The notes: generated from the sequence alone by a model not told the origin. A stretch of DNA of 64,000 nucleotides from Bacillus sp. V5-8f (GCF_002863565.1 NZ_PGUW01000024.1:124001-188000), one strand, 5' to 3'; shown: positions 20,363-29,254, numbered from the stretch's first letter. A program made the numbers and translations.

Positions 20363-22125
20363 CAAAGTTCAGGACCAAGCTTCTTTTGGCTTTAATTAGT
20401 CTGATCATCGTTGTTTTAGCAGCGACCGGCCTGCTGTTAGGGCAATTATTTAAAGGTCATTACGTAAATTATTTTAATGAAAGAGCCCATAAAGAAACTC
20501 TCTTTATCTCCAACTATATTAAAGAAATTGGCGGTATCAACAATTTTTTAAGAGAAGGCAGCCAAACCGAACTGACAGCTTTACTGGGATCGCATTTCAC
20601 CCTTATATCTAAAAACGGAACGATGCTTTATGATTCGCATACAAATAGAAAAAACCTACCGGAAAACCATGCGGATATATTACGACAGGTTATGGAAGCA
20701 AAAGGAACCAGCAGGGAAGGATCAGAAGTGGTCAAGGGATCTCCTAATCTGCATTATTATTGGAAAGCGATTGAAAAGGATAATAAAGTTGAAGGGTATG
20801 TTGTTCTGAGCAATGAAATGGATGTCCTGCAAAAGGCGAACCGCCAAATGTGGTGGATCCTGATAGGCAGTATCGGGGCTTCACTAATTGCTATCATCTT
20901 AATTGGAAGCAGGATAGCCATGAGATATACCCGCCCGATCGAATCCGCTGCCACGACCGCAATCGAATTGGCCAAGGGGAATTACCGGGCACGTACATAT
21001 GAAGACCGTTCCGATATTGCTGGGGGCTTGAGTACATCCCTTAACATCCTAGCAAGAAATCTTCAGGAGATGGAGATTGCAAGGGAAATGCAGCAGGATC
21101 GCCTCGAGACCCTGATCGAAAATATCGGCAGCGGTGTGATGCTGATCGATAACAAAGGTTATGTTACTTTGATTAACCGCGAATACAAGGAACTTTTCAA
21201 TGTTGAAGCATCTGATATCCTCTATAGGTTATACTATGAGGTAATACGCCATAAGGAAATCATTCATATTATAGAAGAGATTTTCATGATCGAACAAAGC
21301 ATTAAGCGCCAGCTCCTCATTCCTCTGGCGATTGAACGAAAGCATTTTGAAGTGTATGGGGCGCCGATCATTGGCAACCATGATGAATGGAAAGGTGTCC
21401 TAGTCGTCTTGCATGACATCACCGAATTGAAAAAGCTTGAGCAAGTGAGAAAAGATTTTGTGGCAAATGTATCCCACGAACTAAAAACGCCGATCACTTC
21501 CATAAAAGGTTTTTCTGAAACCCTATTGGATGGGGCGATGAAGGATGAAGAAGCTTTACAGTATTTCTTATCCATTATCTTAAAAGAAAGTGACAGGATG
21601 CAGGCTTTGATACAGGAGCTTTTGGATTTGTCCAAAATCGAGCAGCAGGAATTTGTCTTGAATACTGAAAACCTGGATCTGCCCCACTTGCTTCAAGAGA
21701 CATGTGAGATCCTTTAGGGAAAAGCGGATGAAAAAAATATTTCCTTGACGTTGCATGCCGCTGAAAGACCGATTACGATAAAAGGGGATTCATACAGGAT
21801 AAAGCAGATATTCATCAACCTGATTACTAACGCGTTGAACTATACGGGGCCAGGCGGGTCGGTGAAAATCAGCATAGCCGAGGATGAAAAGACGGTGAAA
21901 GCATCGGTGCGCGATACCGGCATTGGGATTGAGAAAGAAGAATTGCCACGTATCTTCGAGCGTTTTTATCGGGTGGACAAGGCTAGAAGCCGAAATTCAG
22001 GGGGAACTGGCCTTGGACTTGCGATTGTCAAGCATATAGTCGAAGCACATAAAGGAAAGATAACCGTTGATAGCCAGCCAGGTAAGGGCACCACTTTTAC
22101 GGTGATTTTTAACAAGAATTTATGA
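20359..22125 (+). pseudogene. phoR: Phosphate sensor kinase PhoR, interrupted by an in-frame amber codon
   Basis: One continuous 588-codon frame carries the whole PhoR architecture: two membrane segments (about 8-30 and 165-185) around an extracytoplasmic loop, HAMP, PAS, the dimerisation helix with VSHELKTPITSIKGF (His near 373), then the ATPase domain with [27 protein letters not shown] and [16 protein letters not shown] at 21715-21717 (codon 453) breaks it between the His and ATPase domains. Everything after the stop is conserved and in frame, so the lesion is recent or a sequence error. If real, the short product cannot bind ATP; readthrough or reinitiation at TTG 21745 is possible in principle. 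Confidence 0.88.
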
Positions 22126-22160
22126 TAGGAATGAAGGGGAAATTTCGCAAGTTGAAATGA

Positions 22161-22214
22161 TTTACATTACTTTTACAATTAATTCAAGCCTTCTTAATAT
22201 CTGAGGCCTACAAT
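22161..22214 (+). promoter_or_regulatory. Candidate PhoP-box promoter (four phased hexamers plus -10)
   Basis: TTTACA at 22161, TTTACA at 22172, TTCAAG at 22183 and TTAATA at 22194 are spaced exactly 11 bp apart, the layout of Bacillus PhoP boxes (TT(A/C/T)ACA repeats). TACAAT at 22209-22214 follows at the -10 distance, so the boxes would cover about -60 to -20. A terminator begins about 30 nt after the expected start. See the findings for the predicted small transcript. Confidence 0.55.
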
Positions 22215-22245
22215 AACTTATGAAAACCCCTTCATCCAAGGAACC

Positions 22246-22285
22246 GAAAAGGTGAGGACACGACCCCGTCCTCGCCTTTTCCATT
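22246..22285 (+). terminator. Terminator of the predicted Pho-driven short transcript
   Basis: GAAAAGGTGAGGAC / GTCCTCGCCTTTTC (one mismatch) followed by CATTTT. It may serve phoPR and the small transcript together. Confidence 0.85.
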
Positions 22286-22300
22286 TTAAAAGCTTGAGAC

Positions 22301-22365
22301 AGCCGTTATTTTTCTTTCGATCTATTCTCATGTTAGAATAGACTCAGGATTATAACGGCTTTTTG
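22301..22365 (+). terminator. Nested hairpin upstream of polA
   Basis: Outer arms AGCCGTTAT / ATAACGGCT (22301-22309 with 22352-22360), inner arms TCTATTCT / AGAATAGA, then TTTTT. It could be a second terminator or a regulatory leader of polA. Confidence 0.65.
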
Positions 22366-22467
22366 GCTGGAAGGAAAATAAAAAATTTCCTCCGTACAAT
22401 CGGCGAGTTTTCTAATCTTGTCCTAGTGGCCTGCACAAGCCTTATCGATAGTTAGGGGGACCTGAAA

Positions 22468-25098
22468 TTGGGAAAAAAGATTGTTTTGATTGATGGAAAC
22501 AGCATCGCATATCGAGCTTTTTTTGCGCTGCCGCTTCTTAATAATGATAAAGGGATTCATACGAATTCCATTTACGGCTTTACAATGATGCTAAACAAGA
22601 TTCTTGAGGAAGAAAAACCGAGCCATATACTCGTGGCTTTTGACGCGGGAAAAACAACTTTCCGCCATGCTTCATTCAAGGAATACAAGGGCGGGCGCCA
22701 AAAGACGCCCCCAGAGCTTTCTGAGCAATTTCCTTTTATACGGGAGTTATTGAAGCGCTTTGGAATTTCTCAATACGAGCTTGAGAATTATGAAGCGGAC
22801 GATATTATAGGGACATTGTCTCTACAGGCGGAGAAGGTTGGCTTTGAAGTAAAGGTTATTTCTGGCGATAAGGATTTGACGCAGCTTTCCTCCCCGTCAA
22901 CTACTGTTGGTATAACCCGAAAAGGCATTACAGATATTGAGGAATATACCCCTAAGCATATTCAGGAAAAGTACGGAATCGGACCCCATCAGATTATTGA
23001 TATGAAGGGCTTGATGGGAGATGCATCGGATAATATCCCGGGAATACCAGGTGTCGGGGAAAAAACTGCTCTTAAACTGTTGCATCAATTTGGAACGATT
23101 GAGAATTTATTAGAATCGATTGATGAGGTAAAGGGGCAAAAATTACAAGAAAAAATCGATGAGAATAAAGACTCGGCTGTGTTAAGCAAGCAGCTTGCAA
23201 CGATTACTAGGGAGGCACCGATTGAGGTAAAGCTTGAAGATACGGTTTACAACGGAATGGACAAGGCAAAAGTGATTTCTTTATATAAAGAATTAGGCTT
23301 TCAGTCATTGCTTGATAAAATGGATGACACAAACGCAGAAGGGGATATTGTCCAGGAGACAATTGAGTTTGAAAAGGTGGAAGACATCAGTGACAGCCTG
23401 TTTACCTATGAAAACTCCTTATATATTGAAATATTGGACGATAATTATCACCGGGCAGACATCATCGGCTTTTCATTGTCCAATGAAAATGGGAATTTTT
23501 ATATTCCTGTTGAAACAGCTCTTCGTTCGGATGAGTTCAAAAAGTGGGCTGCTGACGATTCAAAAAGAAAGGCTGTCTTTGATGCAAAACGCTCGATTGT
23601 TGCCTTAAAAAGAAGGGGGATTGAGCTTAAAGGGGTTGATTTTGATATATTCCTTGCTTCTTATATTTTGAACCCGTCGGAATCAGTTGACGATGTGGCC
23701 GCGATAGCAAAATCCCAAAGCGGTATCCAGCTCCAATCTGATGAAGCTTTCTACGGCAAAGGAGCGAAACGTTCGGTTCCGGGAGAAGACAGGCTTGGTG
23801 AACATCTGGCCCGTAAATCTGAAGCGATATTTAGGATGAAAGAGCCAATCGTTAAAGCGCTTGAGGAACATGAGCAGTATAAGCTATTCACGGAACTGGA
23901 GATGCCTTTGGCCATGATCCTGGCACAAATGGAAATTCAGGGCATTAAGGTTGACGTGGACAGGCTAAAGGCAATGGGTACCGAATTATCTCAGAGACTG
24001 AGAGCGACGGAAGAGAAGATCCATCAGCTTGCAGGTGAAGCATTTAACATTAACAGCCCGAAGCAACTCGGTGTAATTTTATTTGAAAAGCTGGGGCTGC
24101 CGGTTGTAAAGAAAACCAAAACCGGATATTCGACTTCGGCTGATGTACTCGAAAAATTGGAAAACGAGCATGAAATCGTCATGGAGATTCTTCATTATCG
24201 CCAGCTCGGTAAGCTGAAGTCTACCTATATTGAAGGGCTTTTAAAAGTGGTTGAGGAAGAAACTCATAAGGTGCATACCCGTTTTAACCAGGCGCTAACG
24301 GCAACCGGCCGTCTGAGTTCGACCGATCCGAACCTGCAAAACATACCGATCAGGCTTGAAGAGGGCAGAAAAATTAGGCAGGCTTTCATCCCTTCTGAAG
24401 AGGACTGGATTATTTTTGCGGCCGACTATTCACAGATTGAGCTGCGTGTGCTCGCCCATATCGCAAATGATGAGGGATTGATTGAGGCATTCAGGGCAGA
24501 CATGGACATCCATACAAAAACCGCCATGGATGTGTTCCACGTTTCTGCAGACGAAGTCACCCCGAATATGCGCCGGCATGCAAAGGCGGTAAACTTTGGA
24601 ATTGTTTATGGTATTAGTGATTACGGTTTATCGCAAAGTCTTGGCATTACAAGAAAAGAAGCAGGGAAGTTCATAGACCAATATCTTAAAAGCTTTCCAG
24701 GTGTCCAGGATTATATGAAGGAAAGCATTCATGAGGCCAAGCAAAAAGGCTATTCAACCACACTTCTTCAAAGGCGCAGATATATTCCTGAAATCACAAG
24801 CCGTAATTTCAATTTACGAAGCTTTGCAGAAAGAACGGCTATGAATACTCCGATTCAGGGAAGTGCGGCAGATATCATCAAGCTTGCGATGATCAATATG
24901 AGCGAGCGCCTTGAGGAAGAAAACTTGAAGGCCCGCCTATTACTCCAAGTGCATGATGAACTGATATTTGAGGCACCGCGGGAAGAACTGGAAATGTTAA
25001 TGAAAATTGTTCCGGAAGAAATGGAACGCGCGATTGAACTGAAGGTGCCATTAAAAGTGGATTATGCTTATGGGCCAACATGGTTTGACGCTAAATAA
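22468..25098 (+). CDS. polA: DNA polymerase I
   Basis: 876 residues. Removes RNA primers and fills gaps in replication and repair. N-terminal 5'-3' exonuclease (KKIVLIDGNSIAYRAFFAL; GLMGDASDNIPGIPGVGEKTA near 190), a central 3'-5' exonuclease-like domain that lacks the DxE metal site, as in other Bacillus Pol I, and the polymerase domain with motif A DYSQIELRVLAH (about 650), motif B RRHAKAVNFGIVYG and motif C VHDE (about 828). TTG start with AGGGGGACC upstream. First gene of polA-mutM-ytaF-coaE. Confidence 0.97.
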   Translation: MGKKIVLIDGNSIAYRAFFALPLLNNDKGIHTNSIYGFTMMLNKILEEEKPSHILVAFDAGKTTFRHASFKEYKGGRQKTPPELSEQFPFIRELLKRFGISQYELENYEADDIIGTLSLQAEKVGFEVKVISGDKDLTQLSSPSTTVGITRKGITDIEEYTPKHIQEKYGIGPHQIIDMKGLMGDASDNIPGIPGVGEKTALKLLHQFGTIENLLESIDEVKGQKLQEKIDENKDSAVLSKQLATITREAPIEVKLEDTVYNGMDKAKVISLYKELGFQSLLDKMDDTNAEGDIVQETIEFEKVEDISDSLFTYENSLYIEILDDNYHRADIIGFSLSNENGNFYIPVETALRSDEFKKWAADDSKRKAVFDAKRSIVALKRRGIELKGVDFDIFLASYILNPSESVDDVAAIAKSQSGIQLQSDEAFYGKGAKRSVPGEDRLGEHLARKSEAIFRMKEPIVKALEEHEQYKLFTELEMPLAMILAQMEIQGIKVDVDRLKAMGTELSQRLRATEEKIHQLAGEAFNINSPKQLGVILFEKLGLPVVKKTKTGYSTSADVLEKLENEHEIVMEILHYRQLGKLKSTYIEGLLKVVEEETHKVHTRFNQALTATGRLSSTDPNLQNIPIRLEEGRKIRQAFIPSEEDWIIFAADYSQIELRVLAHIANDEGLIEAFRADMDIHTKTAMDVFHVSADEVTPNMRRHAKAVNFGIVYGISDYGLSQSLGITRKEAGKFIDQYLKSFPGVQDYMKESIHEAKQKGYSTTLLQRRRYIPEITSRNFNLRSFAERTAMNTPIQGSAADIIKLAMINMSERLEEENLKARLLLQVHDELIFEAPREELEMLMKIVPEEMERAIELKVPLKVDYAYGPTWFDAK

Positions 25099-25157
25099 CG
25101 TGTGAACCGGCGAAAACGAATTACACTTACAGAATATTTATGAACGAAGGTGATTTT

Positions 25158-25991
25158 ATGCCTGAGCTTCCAGAGGTTGAAACAATCAGAAGGACGCTTG
25201 CACAGCTTGTAATTGGAAAAACAATCAAAGAAGTTTCGGTATTTTGGCCAAAAATCATCAAAGCGCCCGAACAATTTGAACAGTTTCGGGATGCCCTCAA
25301 GGGACAGACCATACAAGGGATAGGCCGACGCGGCAAGTTTCTAATTTTCTACCTTGATTCCTATTCATTGGTTTCGCATTTGCGAATGGAGGGGAAATAT
25401 GGTGTTTACCCTTCTGAAGAGCCTTATGATAAGCATACTCATGTGTTATTTCATTTTACTGATGGAACGGTGCTCCGCTATCGGGATGTCCGCAAGTTCG
25501 GGACTATGCATTTATTTGCAAAAGGGGAAGAAGAAAACAACCTTCCGTTGCTTCATCTGGGGCCCGAGCCCTTATCAGCAGAATTTACAGTACAGCATTT
25601 GTCCGAAAAGCTTTCAAAAACCGGCAGGAAGATTAAGCCTGTCCTGCTTGACCAAACCGTGGTAGTGGGCATCGGTAATATTTATGTGGATGAGGCTCTG
25701 TTCCGCTCCGGTATACACCCTGAAAGGATTGCTTCTTCTTTGACACCGGAGGAAATCAAGACGCTTCACAAAGAAATAAAAGATACCCTCTCAGAAGCTG
25801 TTGAAAAGGGGGGCAGCACCATCCGTTCCTATATCAATTCACAGGGGCAAATTGGCATGTTCCAACTCGAGTTGCTTGTATACGGACGGAAGGGAGAGGA
25901 TTGTAAACGCTGTGGAACCACGCTTGAAAAACATGTTGTTGGAGGTAGGGGGACAACAATATGCCCGAACTGCCAGCAAAATAAGAAGTAA
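25158..25991 (+). CDS. mutM: Formamidopyrimidine-DNA glycosylase
   Basis: 277 residues. Removes 8-oxoguanine and other oxidised purines and nicks the abasic site. The start at 25158 is fixed by chemistry as well as by GAAGGTGAT upstream: the catalytic N-terminal proline must follow Met in MPELPEVETIRR. Other features: GRRGKFLIF, the RKFGTMHLF loop, the helix-two-turn-helix DQTVVVGIGNIYVDEALF, and a C-terminal zinc finger with four Cys (CKRC ... CPNC). Neighbour of polA, a common DNA-repair pairing. Confidence 0.97.
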   Translation: MPELPEVETIRRTLAQLVIGKTIKEVSVFWPKIIKAPEQFEQFRDALKGQTIQGIGRRGKFLIFYLDSYSLVSHLRMEGKYGVYPSEEPYDKHTHVLFHFTDGTVLRYRDVRKFGTMHLFAKGEEENNLPLLHLGPEPLSAEFTVQHLSEKLSKTGRKIKPVLLDQTVVVGIGNIYVDEALFRSGIHPERIASSLTPEEIKTLHKEIKDTLSEAVEKGGSTIRSYINSQGQIGMFQLELLVYGRKGEDCKRCGTTLEKHVVGGRGTTICPNCQQNKK

Positions 25992-26041
25992 ACAGGGACG
26001 AAACCATAACCGGTTTGGGGATTCGTTTTAACATCGGATTT

Positions 26042-26083
26042 GCTCCTTCCATATAATATCGTTGTGAATAACGAGGAAGGAGC
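26042..26083 (+). promoter_or_regulatory. Hairpin that can mask the ytaF ribosome-binding site
   Basis: GCTCCTTCC (26042-26050) is the exact reverse complement of GGAAGGAGC (26075-26083), which is the ytaF Shine-Dalgarno, 10 nt before its ATG. The loop is 24 nt. In a transcript that starts upstream (polA/mutM read-through) the site would be closed; a transcript starting inside the loop would leave it open. Confidence 0.5.
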
Positions 26084-26092
26084 CGGTTTTAC

Positions 26093-26722
26093 ATGTGGAT
26101 ACAGCTTTTATTTCTTGCATTTGCTGTGAGTCTCGACGGGTTTAGTGTCGGTTTGACGTATGGCATGAGAAAAATAGGGATCCCTTTTAAATCGATTGCC
26201 GTAATTGCGTGCTGCTCGGCTTTTAGTCTGGCAATCGCGATGATGATAGGGGAATTCATTGCACAATTTATCTCAAGCGCCGCTGCAGAAAAAACCGGGG
26301 GAATGATTTTACTTATCCTTGGAATCTGGTTATTGATCCAGTATTTCAAGCCGGAAAAGCAAATGGAAAACCATGCTGCCGAAAAACTGATTTTTAATTA
26401 TGAAATCAAGTCGCTTGGTGTTGTGATTAATATCCTTCAGAAACCGATGACTGCTGATTTCGATAAATCAGGCTCGATCAATGGAATAGAAGCGCTTGTA
26501 CTCGGTTTTGCGTTGTCCCTCGATGCGTTTGGCGCTGGAATTGGTGCGGCGATGCTCGGTATTTCGCCGGCCATTCTGTCAGCAAGCATTGCTGTGATGA
26601 GCTCATTATTCATTTTTGTAGGCCTTCAATCCGGGAAAGCTTTAGCATCCAACAAATTTGTACAAAAATTATCCTTCCTTCCCGGTGTTTTGCTTATGAT
26701 CATAGGAATTATGAAATTTTGA
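26093..26722 (+). CDS. ytaF: Sporulation membrane protein YtaF
   Basis: 209 residues, six hydrophobic segments arranged as two similar halves (FAVSLDGFSVGLTYG and FALSLDAFGAGIGAA), like the manganese-efflux MntP fold. B. subtilis YtaF is linked to sporulation; the cargo is unproven. ATG 26093 follows GGAAGGAGCCGG, which lies in a predicted hairpin. Sits between mutM and coaE as in other Bacillus. Confidence 0.9.
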   Translation: MWIQLLFLAFAVSLDGFSVGLTYGMRKIGIPFKSIAVIACCSAFSLAIAMMIGEFIAQFISSAAAEKTGGMILLILGIWLLIQYFKPEKQMENHAAEKLIFNYEIKSLGVVINILQKPMTADFDKSGSINGIEALVLGFALSLDAFGAGIGAAMLGISPAILSASIAVMSSLFIFVGLQSGKALASNKFVQKLSFLPGVLLMIIGIMKF

Positions 26723-26743
26723 AACTATCAAAAGGAGCCATTT

Positions 26744-27358
26744 ATGAGACAGGTCATTGGAATAACCGGCGGTATTGCAAGTGGAAAAAGCAGCGTAAGT
26801 GAATTTATCAAGGAATCAGGTTTCACCGTTATTGATGCCGATATAGCGGCCAGGGAAGCTGTCGAGCCAGGTGAAGAAGCCTACGCCCAAATCGTTGAAT
26901 CCTTTGGAGATGAGATACTACAGGAGGATAAAATGATAGACCGGGAGAAATTAGGCAGTATCATATTCCATGATACAGAAAAACGGCTCCTATTAAACAG
27001 CATTGTCCATCCGGCTGTCAGAAAAAGAATGATAGGCCAGAAAGATTCTGCCTTTGATAGGGAAGAGGAAACGGTATTTATGGATATTCCGCTGCTATTT
27101 GAAAGCAAGCTTACATCCATGGTTGATAAAACATTATTGATCTATGTTAATGAACATGTACAAATTGAGCGGTTAATGAAAAGGAATGGGTTTACCAAGT
27201 CAGAAGCCCTCGCCAGAATTTCGTCACAGATGCCGCTTTCTGAAAAAAGGAACCTGGCAGATGCTATTATTGATAATAACGGGGATTTTGAAGAAACAAA
27301 ACGCCAGGTGAAAGAAATACTCCTTGGATGGGGCGTAAAAACGAATAGTGAAAACTGA
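26744..27358 (+). CDS. coaE: Dephospho-CoA kinase
   Basis: 204 residues. Phosphorylates the 3' hydroxyl of dephospho-CoA, the last step of CoA synthesis. P-loop GITGGIASGKSSVSEF at the N-terminus, VIDADIAAREAV, the lid/CoA region IVHPAVRKRM and DIPLLFESKL. ATG with AAAGGAGCC upstream, 21 nt after ytaF, so the end of this operon. Confidence 0.95.
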   Translation: MRQVIGITGGIASGKSSVSEFIKESGFTVIDADIAAREAVEPGEEAYAQIVESFGDEILQEDKMIDREKLGSIIFHDTEKRLLLNSIVHPAVRKRMIGQKDSAFDREEETVFMDIPLLFESKLTSMVDKTLLIYVNEHVQIERLMKRNGFTKSEALARISSQMPLSEKRNLADAIIDNNGDFEETKRQVKEILLGWGVKTNSEN

Positions 27359-27359
27359 T

Positions 27360-27392
27360 AGGAAGGGACTCGCTGAGGGGTCCCTTCTTTTT
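27360..27392 (+). terminator. Terminator after coaE
   Basis: GAAGGGAC - loop - GTCCCTTC followed by six T. Confidence 0.93.
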
Positions 27393-27536
27393 TATGGGTA
27401 AAAAGCGGAATTAACAGTAATTTGAGTGGGGAATTCACATTATAATATACCAATAAAGGCTTCGTGAAGGATTAGCCATACTTTTTTGCAGAAATTTTAA
27501 AAAATAAACTCTTTTATCATCACAATGCCTGTTTAT

Positions 27537-27579
27537 TATGTTATACTATTTATAGATAATTCATATAAAGTATAACATT
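27537..27579 (+). promoter_or_regulatory. gapB promoter with two CcpN-like operators
   Basis: TATGTTATACT (27537-27547) matches TRTGHYATAYW, the CcpN operator consensus as I recall it; the reverse complement of 27569-27579, AATGTTATACT, matches at 10 of 11 positions. The first copy contains a -10-like TATACT with ATCACA 17 nt upstream. CcpN represses gapB and pckA on glycolytic sugars in B. subtilis. Confidence 0.65.
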
Positions 27580-27599
27580 AATTCGGGAGGTGCCGAAAT

Positions 27600-28631
27600 A
27601 TGAAGGCACGAATAGCAATCAATGGTTTTGGAAGAATTGGTAGAATGGTATTTCGAAAAGCAATCATGGATGGAAATCTGGAAATTGTAGCGGTCAATGC
27701 CAGCTATTCAGCGGAAACGTTGGCCCATTTAATTAAATACGATACCAATCATGGTAAATTTGATGAAAAAGTGGAAGCTGAACAAGGGGCCCTCATTGTG
27801 GGCGGACACCGAGTAGAGTTGTTAAGCGAACGCGATCCAAGCAAACTACCTTGGAAAGAGATGAATATAGATATTGTGATAGAAGCTACGGGTAAATTCA
27901 ATGATCGGGAGAAAGCCACCCTACATTTGGATGCCGGGGCTGGCAAAGTCATCTTAACAGCCCCAGGGAAAAATGAAGATGTTACTATTGTAATGGGCGT
28001 GAATGAAGAATCCCTTGATGTTCAAAAACATTTTGTAATCTCCAATGCATCTTGTACCACGAACTGTCTTGCTCCAGTTGCTAAAGTTCTGGATGAGCAG
28101 TTCGGAATTGAAAACGGTTTAATGACCACCGTGCATGCGTATACAAATGACCAAAAGAATATTGATAATCCGCACAAAGATTTGCGTCGTGCACGTGCCT
28201 GTGCCCAAAGTATCATCCCTACGACAACGGGCGCGGCTAAAGCATTATCGCTAGTATTGCCGCAGCTTAAGGGAAAACTACACGGGATGGCACTGCGGGT
28301 ACCCACTCCCAATGTTTCATTAGTTGATTTAGTTGTCGATTTAAAACAAGAGGTCACAGCGGAACAGATTAATGAAGTGTTTCAAACAGCTGCAGCAGGA
28401 CCGTTAAAAGGGATCCTTGCCTACACTGAAGAACCGCTTGTATCGATTGATTTCAATACGAACCCTCATTCAGCCATTATAGATGGGTTATCCACTATGG
28501 TGATTGATGAAAGAAAAGTTAAGGTATTGGCATGGTATGATAATGAGTGGGGATATTCCTGTAGAGTGGTCGACCTGGTTAAATATGTTGGTGAGGAAAT
28601 GCTTGCTATCAAAGAAATGAAAGTAGGATAA
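27600..28631 (+). CDS. gapB: Glyceraldehyde-3-phosphate dehydrogenase, gluconeogenic GapB type
   Basis: 343 residues. Rossmann motif INGFGRIGRMVFRKA, catalytic Cys near 152 in SNASCTTNCLAP, and WYDNEWGYSCR at the C-terminus. In the nucleotide pocket the sequence reads AVNASYSAE, without the Asp that NAD-specific GapA has in AVNDL, which fits the NADP-preferring gluconeogenic enzyme GapB. Start ATG with GGGAGGTGCCG upstream. The CcpN-like sites in front support this assignment. Monocistronic, with its own terminator. Confidence 0.95.
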   Translation: MKARIAINGFGRIGRMVFRKAIMDGNLEIVAVNASYSAETLAHLIKYDTNHGKFDEKVEAEQGALIVGGHRVELLSERDPSKLPWKEMNIDIVIEATGKFNDREKATLHLDAGAGKVILTAPGKNEDVTIVMGVNEESLDVQKHFVISNASCTTNCLAPVAKVLDEQFGIENGLMTTVHAYTNDQKNIDNPHKDLRRARACAQSIIPTTTGAAKALSLVLPQLKGKLHGMALRVPTPNVSLVDLVVDLKQEVTAEQINEVFQTAAAGPLKGILAYTEEPLVSIDFNTNPHSAIIDGLSTMVIDERKVKVLAWYDNEWGYSCRVVDLVKYVGEEMLAIKEMKVG

Positions 28632-28650
28632 AATCGAAACTTCTTGCTAA

Positions 28651-28684
28651 GCCCACTGTATAAGGTACAGTGGGCTGTTTTTTG
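28651..28684 (+). terminator. Terminator after gapB
   Basis: AGCCCACTGT - loop ATAAGGT - ACAGTGGGCT, then GTTTTTT. Confidence 0.95.
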
Positions 28685-28809
28685 ATCACTTGCTTATCAG
28701 GAGGCCAACCTTTTTGCACGTGAGAAGAAATATATATATAATGTCCTTGAAAAAGAGAAAAACAAAAGCGTATGTGCTAGTGAATATAAGATCTAGGGAA
28801 TGATGTTTT

Positions 28810-29208
28810 TTGGGATTTTTTACAGCTTTAACTTCCAGATACAGCCGCCAGTGTGAAACCAAGGAAAACCACGTGGATGAGCAATTGAGGACGCATTATT
28901 ACAAAGCAAAAGCCGAGCAGGCGTTGAATGTAATAGAAGAATTGTACAGTGATAAAAAACGATTTACCATTAAATCCGTTTCAAGGGATCGTGGCGAAAT
29001 TTTTGTTGAATCAAATTCTTCCCCTAAGCTGTCCATTGTAGCGACCTGTATTTCGGTGAAGCCATTTGAAATAGCAGTGGACTTTACCGTTTCAACCGAT
29101 AATTTATCGCTTACCGGGATATATTCTCAATTAAGGCAACAGGTAACGAGGGCTTATGATACGCTTAACCAATCCTTTACGTATACTGGGTCCGGAAAAA
29201 ACGCCTAA
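28810..29208 (+). CDS. Conserved cytosolic protein of unknown function
   Basis: 132 residues, no signal peptide or membrane segment. Composition and length resemble a small Bacillus protein family found upstream of nrdR (pattern RYSRQCETKENH near the N-terminus, then LRTHYYKAKAEQALNVIEE and alternating beta-strand-like stretches). I know of no assigned function. Start is TTG; AGGGAATGA lies about 8 nt before it. In B. subtilis speD occupies the gapB-nrdR interval, so this organism differs there. Confidence 0.75.
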   Translation: MGFFTALTSRYSRQCETKENHVDEQLRTHYYKAKAEQALNVIEELYSDKKRFTIKSVSRDRGEIFVESNSSPKLSIVATCISVKPFEIAVDFTVSTDNLSLTGIYSQLRQQVTRAYDTLNQSFTYTGSGKNA

Positions 29209-29245
29209 GTTTAAAACAATCTCAGGATTAGTATTAACCGGAGAG

Positions 29246-29254
29246 TTATCCACA
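29246..29254 (+). promoter_or_regulatory. Consensus DnaA box upstream of nrdR-dnaB-dnaI
   Basis: TTATCCACA, the perfect DnaA-box 9-mer, 129 nt before nrdR. It could couple expression of the helicase-loading genes to DnaA activity. A single 9-mer can occur by chance. Confidence 0.45.

Noticed and set aside
21745..22125. Stand-alone 126-residue histidine-kinase ATPase protein
   Set aside because: Same frame as phoR and continuous with it apart from the TAG; the TTG start has no good ribosome-binding site. Treated as the 3' part of phoR.
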